A stretch of 64,000 bases of DNA from Dokdonella sp. (GTDB taxonomy: Bacteria > Pseudomonadota > Gammaproteobacteria > Xanthomonadales > Rhodanobacteraceae): positions 558,001-622,000 of the forward strand of contig NZ_JAGIAG010000002.1 in the NCBI RefSeq assembly GCF_017744955.1, written 5' to 3'. Below the pieces are notes generated by a model, which was given only the letters and a program-made list of their open reading frames with translations, was not told where the DNA came from and did no database searches. The translations under genes and the position numbers were made by a program. Of the stretch, positions 55,396 to 64,000 are shown in pieces; within the stretch, counting starts at the first letter, position 1, and each line of letters opens with the position of its first letter.

Positions 55396-56390
55396 GCGGC
55401 GCCGTTCCGCTCGATCCGGTGCTGCTGGCCGACGTCGGCGGCACCAACGTGCGCTTCGCGCTGGCCGATCCGTCGCGCGCGCAGCCGCTGGTGTCCGACA
55501 GCGTGCGCCGCTACCGCGTCGCCGACTACGCTACCTTCACCGACGCCGCGCTGGCCTACCTCGGTAGCAGCGGAGCGCGCGCGCGCCGCGGCGTGTTCGC
55601 CTTCGCCGGGCAAGTGCGCGACGGCGAGGTGCAGGTCACCAACCACAGCTGGTCGGTCTCGCGCGAGCGCGTGCGCTCCGAGCTGGCGCTGGAGAGCGCG
55701 ACCTTCATCAACGATTTCGCCGCGATGAGCCTGTGCCTGCCGCTGCTGGCCGAGGGCGACCGCCACGTGATCGGCCATGCCTCGCCCGCGCCGCTGACCG
55801 GCACGCGCACCTACGCCGTCATCGGGCCCGGCACCGGTCTCGGCGTCGGCGCGCTGCTGCTGCGCGACGGCGTTCCCGCCGCGCTGGAAACGGAAGGCGG
55901 CCACACCAGCTTCGCGCCGCGCACGGAAGAGGAAGTGGAGGTGCTGCGGCGCCTCACCGCGCGCTTCGGCCGCGTTTCCAACGAGCGCCTGCTCTGCGGC
56001 AGCGGCCTTTCCAACCTGCACGAGGCGCTCGGCGACCTGCACGGCATCTACGACGGCCGCCTGACGCCGGAGGAAATCACGCGCCGCGCGGACCTCGGCG
56101 AGGATGCCGGCTGCGTGCGAGCGGTCGAGATGTTTTGCGAACTGCTCGGCGCGGTCGCCGGCGATTTCGTGCTCGCCTTCGGCGCCTGGGATGGCGCCTG
56201 GCTCGCCGGCGGCCTGACGCCGCTGCTGCTGCCGTGGCTGGAGCGCGGCGGTTTCCGCCGCCGTTTCGAGGACAAGGGACGTTTCGTCGAGGCGATGGCG
56301 CAGGTGCCGAGCACGGCGATCCTGCATCGCGACGCCGGCTTGCTCGGCGCCGCCGCGTTCGCGCTGCAGCAGCGAGGAACGTCGGCATGA
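55392..56390 (+). CDS. glk: Glucokinase (ROK-unrelated, Glk type)
   Basis: The 332-residue protein has the Glk phosphate motif LLADVGGTNVRFAL, FINDFAAMS, GPGTGLGVG and EGGHTSFAPRTEEE. It phosphorylates glucose from the GH1 reaction. The GTG at 55392 overlaps the zwf stop (GTGA), and its own stop overlaps the pgl start (ATGA), so zwf-glk-pgl is a translationally coupled operon. Confidence 0.93.
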   Translation: MSGAVPLDPVLLADVGGTNVRFALADPSRAQPLVSDSVRRYRVADYATFTDAALAYLGSSGARARRGVFAFAGQVRDGEVQVTNHSWSVSRERVRSELALESATFINDFAAMSLCLPLLAEGDRHVIGHASPAPLTGTRTYAVIGPGTGLGVGALLLRDGVPAALETEGGHTSFAPRTEEEVEVLRRLTARFGRVSNERLLCGSGLSNLHEALGDLHGIYDGRLTPEEITRRADLGEDAGCVRAVEMFCELLGAVAGDFVLAFGAWDGAWLAGGLTPLLLPWLERGGFRRRFEDKGRFVEAMAQVPSTAILHRDAGLLGAAAFALQQRGTSA

Positions 56391-57103
56391 CGGGGCGCGC
56401 CGATCGCGTCGTCTGGCACGAGGCCGGCGACGAGCACGAATGGATCGACGCCTCCGCGACGGCCGTCGCGGAGGGGCTGCGCGCGGCCTTGGCGGTCCCC
56501 GGCAACGTGCGCCTGCTCTTGTCGGGCGGCAGCACGCCGGCGCCGGTCTATCGCGCGCTGGCCGCGCGGACGCTCGACTGGTCGCGCGTGGTCGTCGGCC
56601 TGGTCGACGAACGCGACGTCGAACCGGACGCGGACGGCAGCAACGCGCGGCTGGTGCGCGAATCGCTGCTGCGCGGACAGGCGGCCAGCGCGCGCTTCGA
56701 ACCGCTGCGCGGGCCAGGACAATCGTTGGCGCAGGCGGTGACGAGCGCGAACGCGCGCCTGACCGATGCGCCGATCGCGCTGTGCGCGCTCGGCATGGGC
56801 GAGGACGGCCACACCGCGTCGCTGTTTCCCGGCGCGGCCGATCTCACCGAAGCGCTGGCGAGCCGAGAACCTTACGCGGCGATCGACGCTCGCGGCTGCG
56901 CCGTCGCCGGCGCGTATCCGTGGCGCATCAGTCTGACTCCGGCCGGATTGGCGCGTTCGCAGCAGCGAGTGCTGCTGATCCGCGGCGCCGCCAAGCGCGC
57001 CGTGCTCGAACGCGCGCTGAAGGACGGCGCGGCGAGCGAGCTGCCGATCCGCGTTGCGGTTGATCTGGCGGGCGAGCCGCTCCACGTCTATTGGTGTCCC
57101 TAG
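56387..57103 (+). CDS. pgl: 6-phosphogluconolactonase
   Basis: The 238-residue protein has the DevB/Pgl signatures LLLSGGSTPAPVY near residue 43 and GMGEDGHTASLFPG. It hydrolyses the product of zwf to 6-phosphogluconate. ATG at 56387 overlaps the glk stop. It ends the coupled trio; a family A repeat follows before edd. Confidence 0.92.
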   Translation: MTGRADRVVWHEAGDEHEWIDASATAVAEGLRAALAVPGNVRLLLSGGSTPAPVYRALAARTLDWSRVVVGLVDERDVEPDADGSNARLVRESLLRGQAASARFEPLRGPGQSLAQAVTSANARLTDAPIALCALGMGEDGHTASLFPGAADLTEALASREPYAAIDARGCAVAGAYPWRISLTPAGLARSQQRVLLIRGAAKRAVLERALKDGAASELPIRVAVDLAGEPLHVYWCP

Positions 57104-57136
57104 AAACGATCGGAAGTGTCGTTTCTCTGCTTTTCT

Positions 57137-57256
57137 TCTCCCGCTCGCGGGAGAAGGTGGCCCGAAGGGCCGGATGAGAGAGGGCGGAGCGCGATGCTTC
57201 GATTCCCTCACCGGCGCCTGCGGCGCGACCTCTCCCGCAAGCGGGAGAGGCGAATG
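57137..57256. repeat. REP-like repeat family A, copy between pgl and edd
   Basis: CTTCTCCCGCTCGCGGGAGAAGG, GGCCCGAAGGGCC and an opposite half with CCCTCACCGGCGCC and CTCTCCCGCAAGCGGGAGAGGCGAATGCC. The two halves are inverted. The hairpins may attenuate read-through from the zwf operon into edd. Confidence 0.8.
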
Positions 57257-57349
57257 CCGTTGCTGGTCGAACAGCTGGCCGATATCGGCTCCGTCTGAGC
57301 GGTCCGCCGCAACGGTATCTTGACTGTCACGAGGAAGACCACGGCATCC

Positions 57350-59254
<1,905 letters not shown>

Positions 59255-59319
59255 CACCGCCGGCGAACCGGTTCGAGCGAGGTGCTGCGCGTTCGGCCGA
59301 ACCGATTTCGCCGCACCCG

Positions 59320-62277
59320 CTAGCTGCGCGCAGGGGCGGACAGTTGCCGGAGCAGGCGGCGCAAGGGCTCGCGGTAATGCTCGCCGAGCTCCTTGTGCCG
59401 CGCATGGATGGCTTGCGCTTGCGCGGCCAGTTCGCGCGCCTGCGCGACGCGCCCGAGCGCGAGCTGGCATCGGGCGAGTTCGATCTGCGCTTCGGCGATC
59501 TTCGGGCTCGTCGGCAGGAACAGCTCCTCGCGCAGCAGCAGCGCATGCCGCAGCAACGGCAGCGCGCCGGCCGCGTCGCGGCCGGCGAGCTTGGCCATCC
59601 CGTCGAACAGATCGGCGCTGGCCAGGGCGCCTTTGAACGAATCGCCGAGTCCCGCCGAGCGGATCGCTTCGCGCACGTTCGCGACGGGCTCGGCGACTCC
59701 GTCGACATCGCCCGAGCGCACTGCGATCTCGGCGGCGTAGAGCCAGCGCTGGATGGCCGAGCGCGACAGGCGTTGCCCCGAGACGTTCGACACGGCATAG
59801 CCGTCGAGCGCCCGGCGTGCGTCGGCGAAACGGCCTTGCCGCAACGGCAGCACCACGCGCATGTCGACGACCGCGGTCGGCGCCAGCGTGCCGCCCGCCG
59901 CCGCGCGAATGCCGGCCGCTTCCTGCGAGTCCTTGCGCGCGGCGTCGTAGCGTCCCAGCTCCGCCAGAACCACGGAGGTGTTGTCGAGCAAGGTCGCCAG
60001 CACCAGGTTTCTCGGACCGCGTCGGCGTATGGCGAGCGCCGCGTCGAGGTCGTCCAGTCCGGCCTCGAGATCGCCTGCTTCGGCGAGATCGCCGCCGCGG
60101 TTCTCCAGCACGCTGGCGATCTCGGTCTGGTTCTCCGCGCCGGGGAGGGCGAGCACCTGCCGCTTGGCCTGCGCATGCAGGTCCAGACCCTCGCGCACGT
60201 GGCCGAGCGCGAACAGCGTACCGCCGAGCCAGGTCTTCTCCAGGATCGTGCCGACGTGCTGCTCGCCGTTGATGGCCAGCGCCGTCGCCAGGGCCAGGCG
60301 CGCGTTCTTTTCCGCGCCGGTGACGTCGACCACTTCGTATTGCAGCGTGGCCAGATCGCTGTAGGCGTTGACCAGCCCGAAGCGTTCCTCCGGCAAGGCG
60401 CTCAGCACCTCGATGACGCGCTTCATCGAGGCGATCGCCGCCGCGCGGTCGCCGTCGATCCATTCGGCGCCGCCCTGCAACTGCAGCGCGTCGGCCAGGC
60501 CGCGCGATGGCGGCAGCGCTTCGTACAGGCGGACGGCGCGGTCGACGGCGTCGTCGGCCAGCGACGGATCGACGAAACGGTAGTACTGCGCCTGTGCGAC
60601 CAGCAGACGACCGCGAAGCGCGGAGCGGTCGTCGCGGCGGCGGTCGAGGATGGCTTGCGCTTCGCGCAGCAGGCTCTCGCTTTCCGGGTTCTCGCTCGAT
60701 CCGTACATCGCGTCGGCGAGATCGACCAGGGCGGCGGCGAGTTCCGGCGCGTCGACCGCGTAGTGGTCGCGCGCCAGGGCGACGCTCTGGCGCAGGACGC
60801 GGATGCGTTCGTCGCGCATCGCGAGGTCCTTGTAGAGGCCGCCGAGCAGTTGCAGGACGCCGAGCTTCGCTTCCGGCGCGTCGGCCATCGCCGTGTCGAT
60901 CTTGTCCGCGCCGAGGTTCAGTAGCTGCCGCGCGGTGGTCGCGCGCGCCTTGACCGGGTCGCTCTGCGCGCTCGAATTGGCGCGGAAGATATCGCGCAGG
61001 AAATCCTGCACCGCCGTGGCGGTACGCGCTTCGCGTTCGGCGCGCGCTGCCTGCGCCTCGGCGCGCCGCGCCTGCCAGACGGTGCCGGCCAGGCCGGCAC
61101 CGAGGGCGAGGATCAGGGCGGCGACGCCGGCCACCACCCAGCGATAGCGGCGCAGGAAGCGTCCGAACACGTACAGGCGCGCGCCGCTGCGCGCGGCGAC
61201 CGGCTGGCCGCGCAGGTGGCGTTCGACGTCCGCGTGCAGCGCGTCGACCGTCGCGTAGCGGTGCGCGGGCTCTTTGCGCAAGGTGCGCGCGACGATCGCG
61301 TCGAGGTCGCCGCGCAGGAGGCGCGCGGGCACCGGCGCATCGGCGAGCGACAGCGCGGTCGCGCTCGGTTTCGGCGTGTCCGGGTCGACCAGGGCGAGCA
61401 TCGCGCGCATGATCGGCAGACCCTGGACGGGCGATGCCTTGGCGCCGGTGAGCAGTTCGTACAGCAGCAGCCCGAGCACGTATACGTCGGTCGCGGTGGT
61501 CACCGGCTCGCCGACCAGTTGCTCCGGCGCGCAGTAGTCGGGCGTCAGCATCATCTGCGTGGTGTCGCTCGAGCGACCGAGCGCCGGATCGAGCAGCTTG
61601 GCGATGCCGAAGTCGAGCAAGCGCACGCGCCCCCGTTCGTCGACCAGGATGTTCGACGGCTTCAGGTCGCGATGCACGATCAGGTTGCGATGCGCGTAGG
61701 CGACCGCCGCGCAGGCCTGGAGGAACAGCTCCAGGCGTCGATTCACATCGGCTCGGTGCGTTTCGCACCAGGCGGTGATCGTCTGGCCTTCGACGTATTC
61801 GAGCGCGGCCCAGGGGCGGCCGTCGTCGGCGACGCCGCCGTCGAGCAGACGCGCGATGCCCGGATGGTCGAGCCGCGCGAGAATGCTGCGCTCGGCATGG
61901 AAGCGCTCGGTCTGCGCAGCCGCTTCGTGACGCAGTAGCTTCAGCGCGGCGCGTTGTTCGAAGCCGCCGACCGCGCGCGAGACTTCGTAGACCTCGCCCA
62001 TGCCGCCGCGTCCGATCGCGCGCACGACGCGCCAGGCGCCGAAACGGCTGCCGGCGAGGAGACCCGGCGCTTCGACGGTGATCGCGTCGGCCTGGAAGCG
62101 GGGGCTTTCGAGAAATTCCGCCGCGGCGTCGTGCGCGCGCAGCAGCGCCGCCAGTTCGTCGCGCAGGGTCGGATCGTCCGCGCAGCGCCCCGCGATGAAC
62201 GCATCGCGCGCCGACGCGGGCACGTCGCACGCCTGCGCGAAGAGATCTTCGAGACGCTGCCAGTACTGCCCTGACAT
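59320..62277 (-). CDS. Transmembrane Ser/Thr protein kinase with TPR-like sensor
   Basis: The 985-residue protein has a kinase domain at about residues 80-355: G-loop IGRGGMGEVY (88-97), Lys113, HRDLKPSN (202-209), DFG (222-224) and the CAPEQ activation segment. A transmembrane helix at about 380-400 leads to a 580-residue extracytoplasmic helical part with TPR-like repeats. An N-terminal helix (residues 1-75) of the type found in ECF-linked kinases precedes the kinase. Such proteins in this order usually pair with an ECF sigma gene, which is absent here. It lies antisense to the sugar genes, between edd and eda. Start at 62277 has GGGAG upstream. Confidence 0.88.
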   Translation of the reverse strand: MSGQYWQRLEDLFAQACDVPASARDAFIAGRCADDPTLRDELAALLRAHDAAAEFLESPRFQADAITVEAPGLLAGSRFGAWRVVRAIGRGGMGEVYEVSRAVGGFEQRAALKLLRHEAAAQTERFHAERSILARLDHPGIARLLDGGVADDGRPWAALEYVEGQTITAWCETHRADVNRRLELFLQACAAVAYAHRNLIVHRDLKPSNILVDERGRVRLLDFGIAKLLDPALGRSSDTTQMMLTPDYCAPEQLVGEPVTTATDVYVLGLLLYELLTGAKASPVQGLPIMRAMLALVDPDTPKPSATALSLADAPVPARLLRGDLDAIVARTLRKEPAHRYATVDALHADVERHLRGQPVAARSGARLYVFGRFLRRYRWVVAGVAALILALGAGLAGTVWQARRAEAQAARAEREARTATAVQDFLRDIFRANSSAQSDPVKARATTARQLLNLGADKIDTAMADAPEAKLGVLQLLGGLYKDLAMRDERIRVLRQSVALARDHYAVDAPELAAALVDLADAMYGSSENPESESLLREAQAILDRRRDDRSALRGRLLVAQAQYYRFVDPSLADDAVDRAVRLYEALPPSRGLADALQLQGGAEWIDGDRAAAIASMKRVIEVLSALPEERFGLVNAYSDLATLQYEVVDVTGAEKNARLALATALAINGEQHVGTILEKTWLGGTLFALGHVREGLDLHAQAKRQVLALPGAENQTEIASVLENRGGDLAEAGDLEAGLDDLDAALAIRRRGPRNLVLATLLDNTSVVLAELGRYDAARKDSQEAAGIRAAAGGTLAPTAVVDMRVVLPLRQGRFADARRALDGYAVSNVSGQRLSRSAIQRWLYAAEIAVRSGDVDGVAEPVANVREAIRSAGLGDSFKGALASADLFDGMAKLAGRDAAGALPLLRHALLLREELFLPTSPKIAEAQIELARCQLALGRVAQARELAAQAQAIHARHKELGEHYREPLRRLLRQLSAPARS

Positions 62278-62493
62278 GGGGTCGCTCCCGCCTTGCGGCG
62301 AGCTTGGACGCGCCCCGGCATCGCGTCAATGCGATGTGTCGCGGGCTGGACGACAGCGCGCGGTGAACCCGTCGCGGTTGGAGCGGCCGGTGGAATCAGG
62401 CATCCTGACGCACTCGATTCGCCGCGTCGCGCGGCCGGCATCGCCGATCGCCTCTGCGCTGCTCGATCTTCCTCCGACTTCGGCGCGTTCTCC

Positions 62494-63165
62494 ATGAAGA
62501 CCCATTCCGATTTTCAATCCAGTCAGGACGTCGCCATCCGGACCTTGCGCGCCGCCGGCGTGCTGCCGGTGGTGACGGTCGATTCCGCCGCGCAGGGCGT
62601 CGCGGTCGCGCGCGCGCTGGCGCAGGGCGGCCTCGGCACCATCGAGATCGCATTGCGCACGCCGGCTGCGCGCGACGCGATCGCGGCGATCAAGCAGGAG
62701 TTGCCTGCGGTGATCGTCGGTGCCGGCACCGTGCGCGTGCCGGAGGATGTCGAGCGCGCCCGCGCGGCCGGCGCCGATTTCCTGGTCACGCCGGGCACGA
62801 CGGCGGCGCTGGCCGAGGCATTGGTCGAATCGGGCATTCCGGCGACGCCGGCGGCGGCGACGCCGACCGAACTGCTCGAACTCGCCTCGCGCGGCTTCCG
62901 CATCGCGAAACTGTTCCCGGTCGGCGCGCTCGGCGGATTGAAACTGATCCGCCTGCTGCAAGGTCCGCTGCCGGACCTGCTGCTGGCGCCGAGCGGCGGC
63001 ATCACCGAGGCCGAGGCGCCGGAGTATCTGGCGCAGCCGAACGTGGTCTGCGTCGGCGGTTCGTGGATGGTGCCGCGCGAGTGGCTGGCCGCGGGCAAGT
63101 ACGACGAGGTCGCTGCCGCAGCGGCGCGCGCGCGGCGCCTGGTCGACGCGGTGGCGCTCGTCTAG
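62494..63165 (+). CDS. eda: 2-dehydro-3-deoxy-6-phosphogluconate aldolase
   Basis: The 223-residue class I aldolase splits KDPG to pyruvate and glyceraldehyde 3-phosphate. Motifs: LPVVTVDSA, Glu51 in TIEIALRT, GAGTV, TPAAATPTE and the Schiff-base Lys139 in RIAKLFPVGA. It ends the Entner-Doudoroff set, but is separated from edd by the antisense kinase gene. ATG at 62494 fits the family length. Confidence 0.94.
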   Translation: MKTHSDFQSSQDVAIRTLRAAGVLPVVTVDSAAQGVAVARALAQGGLGTIEIALRTPAARDAIAAIKQELPAVIVGAGTVRVPEDVERARAAGADFLVTPGTTAALAEALVESGIPATPAAATPTELLELASRGFRIAKLFPVGALGGLKLIRLLQGPLPDLLLAPSGGITEAEAPEYLAQPNVVCVGGSWMVPREWLAAGKYDEVAAAAARARRLVDAVALV

Positions 63166-63179
63166 ATCGTAAGGTTGCT

Positions 63180-63297
63180 CGCCCTTACCCTCTCTCGCTT
63201 GCGCGAGAGGGTAGGACCTGCTCGACAGGGCATTGCGGATTTCCCTCACCCGTCGCGCTGCGCGCGCCGACCTCTCCCGCGAGCGGGAGAGGTGACC
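63180..63297. repeat. REP-like repeat family A, copy after eda
   Basis: CCCTCTCTCGCTTGCGCGAGAGGG and an opposite half with CCCTCACCCGTCGC and CTCTCCCGCGAGCGGGAGAGG enclose a short spacer. It lies between the convergent eda and glycosidase-like genes and may help terminate both. Confidence 0.8.
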
Positions 63298-63310
63298 ATC
63301 ACGCAACCTG

Positions 63311-64000
63311 TCAGCGCTGCGCCGCCGGCTGCAGGATCACGTCGGCCGGCAGGTCGCGTACGACCAGCTCGCCGCTGCGCCACTTCAATGCCTCGCGGCC
63401 GAGCCACGCCTCGCCGCCGACGTATTCCTTCGGCGCGGCGAAGACGAAACCGCCCGGCGGCTTCGCGCCGGTATCGGCGATGCGCAGGTGCAGAGCGTCG
63501 CCTTCGCGTTGCAGTGAATAGCTGAGTTTTCCGTACGGCGTGCGCAGGTTCTCGATCGCGACGCCGTCGCCGGACAGCCATGCGTCCGGTACGCCCGCGG
63601 CGAGCACCAGGGCACGATCGTCCTCGCGTTCGTAGGCGAACAGGTCGAGTGCGGAGCGGATGAAATCCGATGCCACCCAGCCGTGCGGCATGTCGCCGAT
63701 GAAGCGCGATTCGCGCGGCAGCCGTCCGACCACTTCGGCCCACTGGTTCCACTCGGCCGGGCGGCGATCGTGCAAGAACCACTCGATCGCCTCGTGCGCG
63801 CGCTCGCGCCAGCGGAGCCGCACGAAGGTGCCGACCGTGCGCCATTCGTACGGTGTGTAGTCCTTCCAGGCGGTCGAGTCGCGGCGTTCGGCGAACTGTT
63901 TCCAGTAGCGCTCGAAGGTGTTGCGCAGCAGGTCCTGCGGCAGGCGCGCCTGCTCGCCGCCGGGCGACAGCGCGATCGTGGTCGAGGTCGCGTCGAAGTC
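63311..64000 (-). CDS. C-terminal part of a probable six-hairpin glycosidase (cut by the window edge)
   Basis: The visible 229 residues end in DLPADVILQPAAQR; the gene continues beyond 64000. The stretch YEREDDRALVLAAGVPDAWLSGDGVAIENLRTPYGKLSY resembles the C-terminal beta-sandwich of (alpha/alpha)6-barrel glycosidases such as rhamnosidase-like enzymes, and the preceding part is helical with conserved Trp residues (EWFLHDRRPAEWNQWAEV). No catalytic residue can be assigned because the N-terminal part is missing. It fits the carbohydrate theme of this end. The family is inferred from a short motif only. Confidence 0.55.
   Translation of the reverse strand, partial: DFDATSTTIALSPGGEQARLPQDLLRNTFERYWKQFAERRDSTAWKDYTPYEWRTVGTFVRLRWRERAHEAIEWFLHDRRPAEWNQWAEVVGRLPRESRFIGDMPHGWVASDFIRSALDLFAYEREDDRALVLAAGVPDAWLSGDGVAIENLRTPYGKLSYSLQREGDALHLRIADTGAKPPGGFVFAAPKEYVGGEAWLGREALKWRSGELVVRDLPADVILQPAAQR

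Overview
The window comes from a high-GC gammaproteobacterium, most likely order Xanthomonadales/Lysobacterales and probably Rhodanobacteraceae (Dokdonella-like). This placement is inferred from gene content: several secreted proteins end in F-x-x-G-F-(D/E), there are TPR-fused regulators and Ser/Thr kinases, an Entner-Doudoroff glucose cluster, a GH1 enzyme with a solitary MalK-type ATPase, and REP-like repeats of the CTCTCCCGC/GCGGGAGAG type. No rRNA or taxonomic marker search could be run.

Layout. 0.3-3.5 kb: secreted protein with seven Ig-like repeats. 3.7-5.8 kb: AsmA-family protein. 5.8-10.3 kb (minus): ABC ATPase plus a fused ABC-2 permease/M1 peptidase. 10.7-11.6 kb: Tat-exported alpha/beta hydrolase. 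11.7-17.9 kb (minus): two secreted proteins with the same C-terminal motif and a CadC-like winged-helix/TPR regulator. 18.5-24.4 kb (minus): a giant DUF11-repeat adhesin with an apparent Cys-Gln thioester domain and an IPTL-CTERM-like tail. 25.1-26.9 kb: NERD nuclease-UvrD helicase. 27.0-30.4 kb: a CPBP membrane protease with a cupin gene broken by a 13-bp tandem duplication, a divergent LysR regulator, and an ArsR-SRPBCC operon whose start codon lies inside a perfect 20-bp palindrome. 30.9-31.3 kb: tRNA-Ala, tRNA-Glu and tRNA-Asp followed by a classical terminator. 31.3-38.8 kb: receiver-like protein, Atm1-type exporter, DUF4399 protein, DUF885 lipoprotein and CpdB-type lipoprotein. 39.2-45.5 kb (minus): TonB receptor, diheme cytochrome, beta-helix lipoprotein and AraC regulator. 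45.6-50.3 kb: gltX, zinc-ribbon membrane protein, Zur-like regulator, LysR/GST/SMR. 50.4-64.0 kb: carbohydrate region with SGNH hydrolase, MalK-like ATPase, GH1 beta-glucosidase, zwf-glk-pgl, edd, a receptor-type Ser/Thr kinase, eda, and the C-terminal part of a probable glycosidase at the edge.

How the genes work together. The right end is a glucoside-utilisation and Entner-Doudoroff module. GH1 releases glucose, glk phosphorylates it, zwf and pgl make 6-phosphogluconate, and edd and eda split it to pyruvate and glyceraldehyde 3-phosphate. A LacI-type operator-like site precedes GH1. The zwf-glk-pgl genes overlap by start/stop codons. The 39-45 kb block combines a recurring pair of families of unknown function (beta-helix lipoprotein plus diheme cytochrome) with a TonB receptor and an AraC regulator, and is the best candidate for an undescribed envelope system. 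The left end is devoted to secreted repeat proteins with two kinds of C-terminal tail, one of which (F-x-x-G-F-D/E) looks like an unassigned sorting or anchoring signal.

All functional calls come from reading motifs in the translated sequence; no database search was run.
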